Below, piece by piece: positions 34,979 through 47,201 of a DNA stretch of 64,000 bases. The stretch lies in assembly GCA_963693085.1 (NCBI GenBank), contig OY856409.1, positions 503,100,303 through 503,164,302 of the forward strand. Reading direction: 5' to 3'. The position numbers and the translations under genes are program-made. This DNA is from Alisma plantago-aquatica. Lineage: Eukaryota > Streptophyta > Magnoliopsida > Alismatales > Alismataceae. How positions within the stretch are numbered: the stretch's first letter is position 1; each line of letters opens with the position of its first letter. Under the pieces are notes generated by a model. The model was given only the letters and a program-made list of their open reading frames with translations, made no database searches and had not been told where the DNA came from.

Positions 34979-34990
34979 AAAAGGGGGAGA
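34979..34990 (+). other. Element B polypurine tract
   Basis: AAAAGGGGGAGA directly before the 3' LTR start at 34992; the normal plus-strand primer position. Confidence 0.85.
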
Positions 34991-34991
34991 T

Positions 34992-36405
34992 TGTTTGCTA
35001 AATTGGACATTATTGTAATCCCTTTGTTTTGATGATGACAAACATTTCATTCTTGTGGATCTAACGTGCTACTTGAGTGTTGCAGGAACTAGATGGATGG
35101 CATAACTTGGAAGATCTATATGCTCAAAATGCTTTAATTCATGATTGTAATCAAATGTACAAACTTGTACAAGTATATAATGTACAAGTACTTAGATATC
35201 TTGTAAATCAAGCGTTTAGATCTTCCCTATCCAATCACAACACTTAGATAGGTCATCCCCTACAATAGTGTCACAACTGCACACTGATACACACACTTAG
35301 TACATAGTTTAAAACATTGAAATAGAGTCATTCTCGGTCGAAAAACTTCTAGACCGAGACACTCTCGGTCGAAAATCTCCTTGACCGAGAATGACCCAAG
35401 TAGCCATTAGACACAACAGACAAGGTAGTTGGGATTTGGAATAGAACGTTATACACTCTTGCTCCAGACTGTCCCTCGGTTGATAAAGACCTCGACTGAC
35501 TGGGATCTCGGTCGACAATTCCTCGATCGTGACTATCTCTGTCTGCACTTTTCAGGATTAATTAACTAGCCATTGCTAAATCAATTAGCGGATACCTAAC
35601 GGCTAGTTAAGCACTAAGAACCCCCTAGAAAGTGTCTAGAACGTCCTTAAGCACTCATAGGTCATTCCTATAAATAGGAAATTCCTTAGGACACCCAAAA
35701 CACACTTGTGCAATACTTGAGCTTACATACTTCCAATTGACAATCTATTCTTGAGCAATTGAGCAACTCTAGTACTTGCTACTCATTTCCTTTGCTCCAA
35801 ATTTGTGTCCTATAGGCTAGCATCTCCTACCAACTGCACTTACAATTCCATACACATTGGTTACGAGACCAAAATGCTTGATATAGTAAATCAAGCGTTG
35901 TGCTACAAGCGGTAATTGTAATTTCTATTTTCCCTTCTTGTTCTTTCTTATTACTTGTACTCTCCTTGCTACTCCTAGGGTTGGAGGCTGCAGATTGGAG
36001 AGGGTTTGATCTTCTCGGTGGAGAAGGAGGACTTTGGACTACTTCAAGAAGGTTGTCTCAATGGGAAGCTATGTCAAGAGGAAGGCTACTTCAAGGGGGA
36101 GCTTGAAGTTACTTCAAGGAAGGCTGCTTCAAGGTTGGTGAGACTACTTCAAGGTGAAGGCTGTCCAAAAGGCGATGAAAGTGTTGTAATTTTATGTAAC
36201 ATCCTTACGAGGTAATAAAATTAAATACTTTCAAAATCCCAAATGGAAACAATTGGGTAGTGGACTGACTCCTTTAGTTTTTTCTAAAGGTGGAACCACT
36301 CTAAACACCTTGCCTCCTTCTTACTATATCAATTGTGGTTGTTTGAGTTGAATTATTATTAAAACTTTTATAAAACCCAATTCACCCCCCTCTAGTGGTT
36401 TTTCA
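34992..36405 (+). repeat. Element B 3' LTR
   Basis: Starts TGTTTGCTAAATTGGACAT and ends GTGGTTTTTCA. Motif array at about 35325-35545; TATAAATAG at 35669. Followed by GAAGA (36406-36410). Confidence 0.93.
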
Positions 36406-36410
36406 GAAGA

Positions 36411-37160
36411 TGTGTCCATGTTCCATAGAATTAATCTCTCAAAATCCTAATGTCCCAGTTCTTGTGAGGAATGAGAAAACATGACTAAGATGCCATATGC
36501 ATTCACAATTAGATCTATCATGTATGCAATGTTTTATACTCATCCTGATGTCTCATATGTATTGGACATGACAAGAGGATATCTGTCAGATCCTAGTGAA
36601 GGTCACTAGATTTCTAGAAACAACATATTTAAGTACTTGAGAAGCACTAAAAGGTTGGTTATGGTAATAAGGAAGAGTGGGTGTAAGGGGTTACACCAAA
36701 GAAAGTTTCCAAAATGACAAATGAAATTAATGATTATAATCCAAATTTGTCTTTGACCTTAAAACAAGAACTGTAAGCCCAAAATGGTCCAAGCAAGAGA
36801 CACTTGTTTAATGTACAATCGAACTCGAGTATCTTGGTGTTATGAACACAACCAAGGATATTGTATGGATCAAGAAGTTCATATAGATGGACATGTGGGA
36901 GGTTCCAACTACTAGTGACACAGTAGAAATACTGCAACAACAGTGGAGCTACTAGATAGGCAAGGAATCCCAGATAGCATACTACAAAAATTCCATCTCA
37001 TACAAGAAGTCGTACAACAAGGAGATGTGAAACTTGCAAAATACCAACTAGAAAGCAAACATTGCTAACCTGCTATAAATGTGCTCGTGCAGCAAAAACA
37101 TGATGGACATATTAAGATCACTTGAAATAAGATCCGTGGGTGATTGGCTCTAAATGCAAA
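36411..37160 (+). pseudogene. Copia A pol, second part (end of RT, RNase H)
   Basis: Coding similarity of element A resumes right after the B target duplication. Recognisable pieces include HRINLSKS, SIMYAMFYTHPDVSY and DPSEGH, the conserved region that joins copia RT to RNase H. It then decays towards the 3' LTR, with several stops. The element's polypurine tract is not well preserved before 37169. Confidence 0.85.
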
Positions 37161-37168
37161 TTGGAGTC

Positions 37169-39163
37169 TGTTGGTGTATATGCCCTGAGAGCCAATCATA
37201 TGATTATTGTAATGGGACATCATATAATTGATTTGATAATAATAATAAAGGTACTTATGTCTATTATGTTTGTCTCAATACTGAGATGATGACAAAAACA
37301 TGATAGATATCTAAAAAGCGATGTGGATTGATGACATTTGTCTTTAGGATGAGAACACAATGAGATCATATGTATGATAAGAGTACATGCATTCTTGTTA
37401 TGTCCCTAGTTAGATATTTCCATGGAAGAAAAATATACAACAACAATACATATGGCTAGAGTGTGTGTTGTTGATGACAATATCTCATCAGTCATGACAT
37501 GTGATATCAAGCCAAACATATAGGCACAAGTTAGAGAATAGTGTGTCAGACAGACCCACCTTGAGAGTGATGCATGGATACCATGATATGGTAGTCAAAA
37601 TCAGATATTATAGTGATAGTGGTGATTGTGGTTCTTGGACCTGAAGTCACTGCATTCATCACATGTCATTAGGTGTATTTTAATATCATCCAATATGATC
37701 TTGAATAATAGTTGCCATAATGATAATGCTCAGGTGCATTGTGACACATGGGGTTTGAGTTCCACTGATGTAGATTGCATTTTTCCCTCTTCATGAGATA
37801 ATCTAGGCCACTTAATAAGCAAGACTGAGAAATGTAAGGCCTTACTCATGTGACTCAATAGAAGATATGTGAACTCACATGCATCTCAGACAATCTGCTC
37901 TAGTTCAAGAAACATGGATTGAATGTTGAGTGGATGACGATTCCATGCCTCATGTTCAATCAGGATATCAAAGACCAAGGAATTATATTGTAGGTCGAAG
38001 TTTTTCTCCAACTTTCCAATTACTTGGGTATCAATGATGTGTTTCTAGATACTTACCATTGCTTGTGATGTCATTAATTGGTTACAGACATTCACTACCA
38101 ACAGAGCTTGGGACATATACGGTCACATACATTGGATTCACATAGAATAGGAGTTTATTCATGAATTGTGTTTAAGTTGATTACTAAAGTGTTTTAGATA
38201 TTCAATTTAAACAAACATGGCTTGAAATTTACTGACTGGACTATGAACCAACCGATTCTAGTGATGATCTGATTGATTCCAGTGTTAGGTCAATTTAAAC
38301 AACATCAACTGAACATTGCATGAACTGGGGCATGAACCGACTGGTTCAAGGTCTGATACAACTAGTTCAAGTGTTGAACCGCCTGATTCAATGTTCAATA
38401 TGATTGGATCAAGGATTAATGTAGACATCATGTTGTGAATTAGTCATTGCATTGAAAGCCAATATGTTTGTGAACAAGAAACATAGTGAACCAATCATTT
38501 CACTTGTAAAACAACTGTTTCAATGATGAACCAATCGGTTCATCTATGAATTGACTAGTACAACATTCATAGCTTCTAAAAAATTCATGAAATTATGTCT
38601 CTTTGACTCCTAGATGAATTGGAAACCCTGACCCTGGCCATCCTATATAAAAGGGAATAGTCTAGGCTTTAAAAGACATAACAATTATCTCTAACAAGAG
38701 TTGTCCTCTCTAGTTGTGGTAGCTAGATATCCCGATCAAGTCCTACTCATAATAGGGAGGGACAATAATGGAAAGACAACACGAGAGAGCAAATCAACCC
38801 TAGCAGGTTGACTTTTGAAGGTGCAACTCCTTTCCATTGGCTCTGGTAGCACAACATGGAGTTCCCAGTTGTTTGGGTGGACTATGTAGAGGCAAGGAGG
38901 CCCTTTCCACCCGCTAGTAGGATGTCGTCAACCACTATCCCTGGTGAAACACCAGGAGGCCGTCACCAACAGTCATCCTTATGAAACTTGAAGAAAGAAG
39001 CACACTATAGCAAGAGTTCTCGCTAGACTTGTCCTAGGACCAGGTGTATCTCTTGCTACCCACTTTCCTAGATACATCATTGTTGATAAGATCTTGCTAA
39101 TTAGGGAATCAAACATTAAAATTTTATTTTCACTAACTTATATGTTGTCCCAATTTCCCAACA
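37169..39163 (+). repeat. Copia A 3' LTR, about 2.0 kb
   Basis: Starts TGTTGGTGTATATGCCCTGA and ends TTTCCCAACA. Palindromic motif array at about 38230-38565 (GAACCGACTGGTTC, GAACCAATCGGTTC); TATA at 38644. It matches the C LTR (58419-60660) throughout. It directly abuts D at 39164. Confidence 0.9.
38230..38565 (+). promoter_or_regulatory. Copia A 3' LTR palindromic motif array
   Basis: Same motif family and same spacing to the TATA box as in the 5' LTR, with different substitutions in each copy. Confidence 0.6.
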
Positions 39164-39903
39164 TGATGAAGGTGGAGGTCAACCACCTATGTAAATAGGT
39201 TCCATAGGACAAACCTCTCTCGACATACAAATCTTCAGTCCTTCATAGAGGTGAAGGTGGAAGGCTTGTTGGTTGACATTCATCAATCAATAGAAATAAC
39301 TTACTATTTTTGAAGATCAAGGTTGATGGATGAAAATGGTATCTTGGCTATGTAAATGGTGGATCATTTCCCTTGAGGTAGTGGCCTTCTATTTATAGGC
39401 AGAGGATAGGGGTTAAAACCCTCCCCAGCCACCTTGCAATTAAACCTTCAACCACCATGGAGGAGAATGGACATCTATGTGAGGTAGAGAAAGGGTCTCG
39501 TGACTCACAATAATTCATTTGGTAGGGAAAAGGTCTAGAGGGCCATAAACATGAAAAGGGTTAGAGGACCATTAGAAGGGAGCATAGAATTTCCTTCAGT
39601 TGATGAGTACACATTGGCCATCAGTTGATGAATTCTGTCAAATCATTGGTACAAAAAGTATAACATTCCATTGGTTGGTGTCTGAACTACCATTGAAAGG
39701 CATGGCGGTATCACCATCTCCTACACTAGTACATGAGATATGGAGTTCAAACCTTACATTGAAAACTAGGGATTTTAGACTAAAATCCTACAAATTAATA
39801 TAAAACTAAGAAAACCTAAATGTAAGCTAGTTCTAAGTAGAACAATGGGAATATATACAAAACTAAGCTGAAAATGCAAGTAAAAATAAATATGTGTTCA
39901 TCA
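39164..39903 (-). repeat. Element D 3' LTR
   Basis: Shares many blocks with 47202-48188, for example AGGACAAACCTCTCT, GAGGTGAAGGTGGAAGG and GTGGCCTTCTATTTATAGG. TATAAATAG lies on the minus strand at 39397-39389. A short group of CCATCAGTTGATGA motifs lies upstream of it (39595-39660). It may be truncated at its left end. Confidence 0.8.
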
Positions 39904-39917
39904 AATAGCCCCAAACT
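39904..39917 (-). other. Element D polypurine tract
   Basis: On the minus strand AGTTTGGGGCTATT directly precedes the LTR start TGATGAAC. This is a common gypsy form. Confidence 0.75.
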
Positions 39918-41269
39918 TAAACAATACATGTCCTTGATTAACACAAAATCTGAAACAATCCCTAGATGAATACTTTCAAACCATGTGATTGCCTCAGCTT
40001 TACATCATGCTTAATTCCCTACCACTTGATATGGCCAAGATACCCAACTTCCTAAGTTCACTGGACACATCTATCCATGAATTTGCTTTAAATTTTGCTT
40101 CCTAAAAATAGTTCCTCATCACTGTGCTTAATACTGAGAACATCTAAGAGTTTGCACTGAAGTTTAGAGTATCCCACGTAACAAAAGTATGCAAAGATAT
40201 CAAAATGAGATATTCATTGTTCCTCTAGATGGAAAATGGATAGAAAGGGGCTTGATGAAGGAAGATGTAAATGATCTCCTCTATTTGACTTGATTTAGTA
40301 TTTATTTGTGCAAATACATATATTAAAAAATTCTTTTTTCTATGCACGTTGACATCTTTTCTTTTGGTGGTACGACCCTATTACATAGAGAGAGGTATGG
40401 AAGAAGAAGATAGAGTAAGGAAGAGTTGTGCGACCCTAAACATGGAATTTCAAACTTTTTATGGATTTCTTTTTTCTTTTCATGAATTATAGATAAGAAT
40501 ATGGAAGAAAAAATGTAGAAGAGGAGTCAAGCCATCATGCAACTTGATTTGCAATTTAGTGCACTGGGTTGTTCTCCTAGTCCCATTACATCCTAATAGT
40601 GACATGATAAGGGAAAAAGTGAGTATTCCATGAATTTGTTCCACTAGTCAGTTAGAAGAAAGATAAGTTTGATCCCTCTGAGTTCCTCAAATACTTACCA
40701 TTTGTTTTAAGGGAATATGATGTTTGAGTTCCTAGGCCACATAGGATGATTTCTAGCCATTTGTTATTTTAAAAGTTGGTCATTGTGAGGTCTTAATTCA
40801 AGTAAAGGGAGTTAAATGATGAAAAATTACATGGATGCAAATAAAAAAATGAATAGAATTTGGCTATATAATCATTTGAATTACTCTAAAGAACAAAAAA
40901 TTAGAAATATTTAAGCTAAATGAAATGCCAAAATGCATTGATGAGATCATAACTTTTGAGCTGGTAAGTGTGGGTAGAGGTTAGAATATGTACCACCGTC
41001 CTTCAATCCTAATCTTAGATATTTTTGCATCCTTGAGAAAACACAAAATTCAAGATGGAGGGGAAGAAATTTATTAGTTGGTCCACAAGATGTAGTTGCT
41101 CTCTATTCAACAAAAGTCAATTACCTACAATCAATATCTATAGAATGCATGATTTTTTCATGATATGCAGTACTTAACTAAATGGAAATATGAAGTAAAA
41201 TGGAAAAAAAACAACTAGAATGAGTAACAGTCAGGTTTCCTTCCAAGAAGTGCCTTTGTTTAACATTGA
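39918..41269 (-). other. Element D region between integrase and 3' LTR
   Basis: About 1.35 kb with no supported coding sequence. Athila elements often have an env-like frame here; I see no trace of one. Confidence 0.5.
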
Positions 41270-43182
41270 CAGCTTAAGTCCCAAAGCTCAACCATTGTAT
41301 GTAAAGGGAAAGAGTGAGAGGTGTTGTTGGCATGCATATCCTCCATCTTGAAGTAGCATTTGATATGTTGAACATTGACTTTGAATTCTCCATTCTTATT
41401 GATCCAATATAGAACAACTCAATGAGATAAGATATGCTTTTTGATGAATGGACCTAACCATCAAGTCCTAAGATTTCCTAGAAAGCGACAAAGATGATAG
41501 CCTCTTAGTAATACTTTGTCTTTGACTTGCAAATCCTTTCTCTGTAGGTGGTTATAATGCCACATCTTTGTGCGCTCCTTGGAAATTTGTGCATTCTTGT
41601 ATGCAGACAATCTTAGTTCTTCTAATTCTTAAAGTTGAAGGAAATTATTTTCTTTTGCTACACAGAGGCCAAAGTGAAGCTGGTGGACGGCCCATCAAGC
41701 ATTGTGCTCAAGATCTACTGGTAGGTGAGAAAGACTTCCCATAAATGAGGAGGAAAGGTGTAGTACCCAGGGGGTCTTGTAAGTCATATTTTAAGACCAG
41801 AGTGCATCATTCATCTTGTGAGCCCAATCTTACCTTATCCTTCTCACTTTCTTCTCCAAAGTAGTCTTGATTTAATGGTTAAAGACCTCAACCTGACTAC
41901 TCATTTGAGGTTGATATGGCATAACTGCATAGTGAGAGACACCATACTTGCAAAGGAGTGCCACAAAGCTGTACTCGAGGAAGTGTGATCCCCCACCAGA
42001 GATGAGAGCGTGTGGGACTCCAAAGCATGGGAAGATGATGTCTTTCAAAGGTTCAATGACTAGATTGGAGTTGCAAGAGGTTGTGGGGATGGCTTTGACC
42101 CATTTTGAGACATAATTGATAGCTACAAGGATGTAGGAAAATCCATAAGAAGAGGGAAATCAACACATCTAGTCCACATCCCAGGCGTTAAAGATCTCTA
42201 CTCATGCCAAGGACAAAGGGACATCTCATCCCTCTTAGAAATATTGTCAGATCTTTGGCATTGTCCTCAAGACCTGACCAAGCTATGAGAATCTTTGAAG
42301 ATAGAGGACCAAAAGAACCCACATTTAAGGACTTTGAATACGATCTTCTTGGAGCTCATGTGGCCCAAAGTTGTGCCTAAATGACAATAATCCAAAATGA
42401 AAGGAGCTTCCTTTTTGGAGATGCACCGACAATAGAGGTTGTCTAAACATAGTTGGGAAAGATAAGCCTCATACTAGTAGTAACAAACAATGTCTGACAT
42501 GAACTTATTCCTTTGATTCCCTATGCTATCTGGATGCAGGACTCTCACAACTAAATAATTCATAAAAGTAGCATACCATATGGTAAATGTGGTCACACTT
42601 AACAAATGGTCATCGAAGAGGGAATCATTAATAGGGCTGGGGTCATTGTTTTGAATGTGTAATATTCTAATATGATGAGTGACAACATTTTCAATTCACT
42701 TCTTGTCTTAGAATTCTAGATCAAAAGTGAAAAAATATATCTGATCAGTCTCGTCTTTGTGTTTTTCTTTGACATCAAATATCCACTAGAAGCATGATCA
42801 ATGTAGATGATTACTTGTGTGCATATGATATAGGAGTGAAACTTGAAAAAGGTGTAGACTATGGTGAGAATATCCTTTTTAGTGGTTGCATAATTCTTCT
42901 ATGCATTGTCTAGTGTCTTGTTGGTGTAATAGATTACATGATATTTCTTGTCGACATGCTTCCCCAGAACTTCATCTACAACATAGTCAGTGGCATCACA
43001 TATTATCTCATAAGGAAGAGACCAATATGGGGACGAAGGACTAGAGTAGATATGAGAGAGTCCTTTAAAGTTTTGAAGATCTTCATGTATTCAGAGTCAA
43101 ATATGAAGTCCACATCCTTCTAGAGAAGGTTTGTAAGTGGCTTAGTGATATTAATAAAGTCACGGATGAATCTCTCATTGAA
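41270..43182 (-). pseudogene. Element D RNase H and integrase
   Basis: Integrase core pieces are readable near 42200-41800 (PSSYGFSYILVAINYVSKW, FGVPHALISGGGSHF, VEVFNH) and the C-terminal part near 41700-41450 (ELEELRLSAYKNAQISKERT). Family consensus has Asp where DYVSKW reads NYVSKW and where ISDGGSHF reads ISGGGSHF, so catalytic residues are lost. RNase H at 43180-42500 is barely recognisable. Many stops. Confidence 0.8.
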
Positions 43183-43915
43183 TCAAAAATGTCCTAGGAT
43201 TTCCATGACATCTTTGATAGCGGTTGGAGGAGATAGATTGGAAATCAGTTCAAGCTTCACCTTGTCAACATCAATGACTTTGGAACTGACACAGATTCCT
43301 AGAATAATTCCCTCCTTAATCATGAAATGACATTTTTCCAAGTTGAGCACCAAATTTTCCTCCTCACAACATTCCAGGACCAGAGCAAGATGGTGTAGGC
43401 ATGTGTGAAATGAATCTCCATAAGATGATAAGTCATTCATGAAGATCTCCATTATTGTCTCTGTAAGGTTGGCAAAGATAGCATATATGAAAAGATTGAA
43501 TGTCTCATGTGCATTGCATAGTCTGAAGGGCATCTAAGGAATAACATACATGCCAAAAGGACATATGAAAGTAGTCTTTTCTTGATCTCCAGGGTGGATG
43601 GGTATCTGGTAGAAGCCAGAGTATCCATATAGGTAATATAAGAATCCTTGGCATGCAAGTCTCTCAAGAGCCCGGTTAAGAAAATGAAGGGGAAAGTGGT
43701 CCTCCCGAGTAGCATACTGGATCCTATGATAGTCCATTGAGGGTGCCAATAAGCTCACTCTCTCATTTGGAACAAATGTAGTGCCTCCTTTCTTTGGTAT
43801 TACTTGCATAGGAAACCATGGTGAATTAGAGATGATGGTCCCTGAAAGAAATAGCTTTATCATATCCTTGTGCACAACCTCCTTCAAAATTGGGTCCAAC
43901 TTACATTAAGGCTCC
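43183..43915 (-). pseudogene. Element D reverse transcriptase
   Basis: Two abutting frames (43899-43534 and 43533-43183). The first has MDPILKEVVHKDMIKL, PMQVIPKKGG, and GYSGFYQIPIHPGDQEKTTF. The second begins MPFRLCNAHETF and has FMNDLSSYG, LVLNLEKCHFM and ILGICVSS. These match Athila-type gypsy RT. The catalytic FMDD motif reads FMND and the first catalytic Asp region reads YLYGYSG instead of LDGYSG, so it would be inactive even without the stops. Confidence 0.88.
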
Positions 43916-44249
43916 ATGGAGAGCATGTAGTTTTCAATTATACTAATACTATGCATGCAAAGGGATTAGTTGACTCCAGTTAGGTTAGTAATTTTGTAGC
44001 CTAACACCTTTTTCCTCTTCCTCAATTCTGTCAGCAACTTGTATTCTTGCTCAACTGTGAGATCTGAATTGATGATGACTAGGCAAACCTTCTTCTCATC
44101 TAGGAAGAAATATTTTAGCCCCTCGGGTAGAGGTGTTGTCTGTAGTGCAATGAGATCCTATTTTTCTTCTTCAATGATGGAGGTAGATTTAAGATCTTAA
44201 AACTAATTCTTATGGTCTTTTCAACATTGTCCAAGTGGAAAAGAATTTG

Positions 44250-45000
44250 CTCCACCTATTCATCATTCATCTCATAGGCGTTGGGGTCGATGAATTATGT
44301 ATCAAGAGGGTCTTTAGAAGTAGGAATCTCTTGATGAAGTTCTGGTAGCTTGTCAAAGAAATCAATGAGGAAGCATTTTTCTTGTAAAGAGGGACCCTTG
44401 AGACACTCAAAAACCTAGAAGTCAACCATGTATGTTCCTAGTCTCATTCCCAAGATTCTAGCTTCAACAACAATCAAGGCTCTGACAGCTGAAAGGAATG
44501 GGTGCCAAAAGATGAGAGGATACCAAAGATCCTCCTTAATATCCATACAACAAAATCACATGGGAAATAATATTTGGGACCCACTCTCACATGGATGTCT
44601 TCTAAGATCCCCATAGGATGGTCATAGAAGAGTTTTGAAGTTGAATCATGATGGCAGCTAGAAGGATGCATCGGTGAAGCCTACTATTTTGCATAGAGTT
44701 TAGGGCGTGATTCAAATACTTGGCTCAATTTTGGTTCAACCTTTTTTACATGTGGACCCCCAACAAAGAAAGAGATGTTGAAAGATCCCAGATCTTTGAG
44801 TTTTTTGGACAACTTTCCCTGGATGATGTCGATGTCATCCATACTAGTTTCAGCTTCCTCTGTTAGGTACTTGTCAGTGAGGAGAGCCTTGAAGAATTTA
44901 TTCCAAGAGGGAATTTAAACTAGAGCATCAAGGAAGGGAATATCAGAGTGTAGGTTCTTCATTTGTTCGTTGAACTTCATGAATCTAGAGTGAACCTATG
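44250..45000 (-). pseudogene. Element D protease region
   Basis: A frame at 44671-44474 has GILEDIHVRVGPKYYFPCDF, the flap-side region of Athila-type retropepsins. The catalytic DLG region upstream is not recognisable. Several stops. Confidence 0.65.
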
Positions 45001-45099
45001 CAGGATCTAGAGGACTCTAGTAAGGGACACAAGCTTTATAAATAGGCATCACAATGATAAAGGGGGAGTTTGTGTAGCTTTTTGTGCCTTCTTAGGATT

Positions 45100-46460
45100 G
45101 GTCATGCTATTTTTTATTGGAGGTTTAACAATAAGATCCATATGTATAACTATTGGTATAACTAATGGAGTGACTTCTTGTTCATCATCATCTTCAAGAG
45201 TGAGCTTCTTTTGTCAATTATACGAGCTAAGGGTTGTGGTAAGACAAACCCAAAATTCATGGTTCCTTCCTTTAGGTCCTCCTAGTGTTTGGATTTATTT
45301 TTGTACTGGCCAAGAAATGAACCCATTGGAGGATGAATTGCAATAGCAATGTGTGCAAGTTGAGTCTCCATAAATTTATTGTTAGCTTTTTGACTTGCTA
45401 GTGTTTTCTCAATGGTATCCAAGTGACATTGATCACTGAAGGCATGCATGCTTTTTTGGATTCCGTACCTAAGGAAAAACTTTCCTTGTTGGTTATAGGG
45501 ATGCGATCCTGGATTATAATTGTTTCCTTGATTGAAATTGTTGCAATGCTATTTAGGATTGTAGTTGTTTTGCTGGTATTTTTGGTTCTATTGGCAACCA
45601 GGAGGACCCCAAATGTGGTTCTGATTGTGATCCTATTTAAGCTAGTGGGTGTTTGCTACTCCTTATATGGTTTCATACTAGAATCCCTAATGATTTCTTT
45701 TCCTATTGGGGTTGTAGTACCCTTATCCCAGAATAGAGTTGACATTCATGAGTTGTTCAGTTAATGTGTTATTGTTCAACTGGGGCTGGTTCATGTTCAA
45801 TGTGGCTTGATAGAGGTAATGCATTCCAGACTACTGTGACCATCTACACTATAAACCTGGCAAACCTCTTAGACTAACTTAGTTGGAAAAGGGGACTGAA
45901 CTTTTGAACCATACCTCTACAAAGATGACTCAGGGATTTCATGTTTTAAGGCAAGGGCCTTCAGAGATACAACACTAACCTTTAGATCCAAACTTTTTTT
46001 CATGCATGGACACCTTTAGAACACCTCTCTTACATGGTGAACCTAGTTAGATCTACTCTACGTTCCTCTATTGACGACCTTCCATGCATCTTCTAAATTT
46101 TGCTTCATGAAGTCTCTGTTGGACGTGACATCTAGGAACTATCTGATGTCATAGTCGACTCCTCTATATGATCACTCAGTAAGATGTAAAGAGGGGATGT
46201 CGTGATGAGGGCATTTGCATAATAGGGGATCTGTGATGATGTCATCAACTATGGTGCAAATTTTGATTTGTGATTTACCGTATAGGAAAATCCACTAAGG
46301 ATGAGATCCCTGGAGTTTACCTTAACTAAGTGTATGATCATCCTACCTACAAGCAAGCAAATCTTATTGTAGTATAATTCAAGTTCAAACCCAAAGGATT
46401 TTTTTTTAAGAATTATTTTGAGGAGGGTATCCATGCAAGGACTAGAATTTATCACAAAAA
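45100..46460 (-). pseudogene. Element D gag, degenerate
   Basis: Asn/Gln/Tyr-rich gag tail typical of Athila elements (NNYNPGSHPYNQQGKFF-like around 45580-45480). ETQLAHIAIAI follows near 45370-45330. The N-terminal capsid part (46460-45830) is poorly preserved, with stops. Plus-strand frames over this stretch are shadows. Confidence 0.7.
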
Positions 46461-47201
46461 GGTGGACTGGTTGTTAATTACACTAAGACTGCAATAGCAT
46501 AAACTAGATTAAGAATTGACTAAACAATGGATGGAAATGCTAGGGTGGAATGGGTTTCATTATCACTTAGCTTCCTTCATTCTCTCATTACATCATATCA
46601 AGCACAAAATCTTGGATGTTGAGACTGATTGAATATCCCTTTTGGTATTAGGATTAAAACCAGATGAATATTACTCTAAGCTCATCATCACATTACCTAG
46701 AGATCATTTGTCCTTCTTTCAGGAAAAACCTATCAGAAGTTCTCATCAAGGGTTTAACAAGAATCAAATCAATATCCTAGAATCAACATTGAATGTTCTC
46801 TACACGCAAAAAATGACAAACATATAAATTGTATGATCAGACAAGAGTACAAACATTAAATGATTGACACTAAGCAAATATTGGTACATACATAATATAT
46901 TCTATATAAAGAACAAAATTGGGTATTAGGGCTACTCTCTTCACCCTAACAAAAGGACTACTCGTTCATCACAAATGTAACAAGATTAGAAAGGGAAAAA
47001 GGGAAGAAATCCATCATCAAAGTAGATAGAAAATGAGAAGGCACATTGATCAAAGTCAGGAATGATGGAAATACAACTACACCAATATCACTTCTGCATG
47101 CTTGTCATGAAAGGTCATGGGGGCATCATATTATTTCACCAAGGTTGAATACGATCATTGTGAGGAGTGAGCAATCATACAATTAAGATGGATGTCATCT
47201 A
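46461..47201 (-). other. Element D LTR remainder or leader
   Basis: AT-rich DNA between gag and the part of the 5' LTR that matches the 3' LTR. It could be the U5 end of a longer LTR whose counterpart was lost at 39164. I do not see a clear primer binding site. Confidence 0.45.

Larger units (their letters stand above)
28372..36405 (+). mobile_element. LTR element B, non-autonomous, SIRE-like copia, nested in A
   Basis: Complete 8.0-kb element: LTRs 28372-29759 and 34992-36405, PBS at 29762, polypurine tract at 34979, and GAAGA target duplication. LTRs look about 93-95% identical by eye; the 3' LTR has an extra block of about 26 bp near 36166. The interior has a gag remnant (29808-30590), non-coding DNA, and a 428-codon frame (32830-34116). 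No protease, integrase or RT sequence is visible, so movement would need proteins from another element. LTR start, polypurine tract and gag layout recall the SIRE/Maximus copia group; that placement is inference. Confidence 0.9.
22617..39163 (+). mobile_element. Ty1/copia element A, interrupted by element B
   Basis: A copia element read from its partial 5' LTR (22617-24069), through PBS, degenerate gag and pol, to a full 3' LTR (37169-39163). Element B (28372-36405) is inserted inside the reverse transcriptase region, with GAAGA repeated on both sides. A shares LTR, leader and gag sequence with element C at 58419. It is much more decayed than C. No target duplication of A itself can be tested, because its left LTR end is missing and its right end touches element D. 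Confidence 0.88.

Noticed and set aside
35900..36215. Frames in the B 3' LTR near the CTACTTCAAGG repeats
   Set aside because: They arise from purine-rich LTR repeats and are not matched by the same frame in the 5' LTR.
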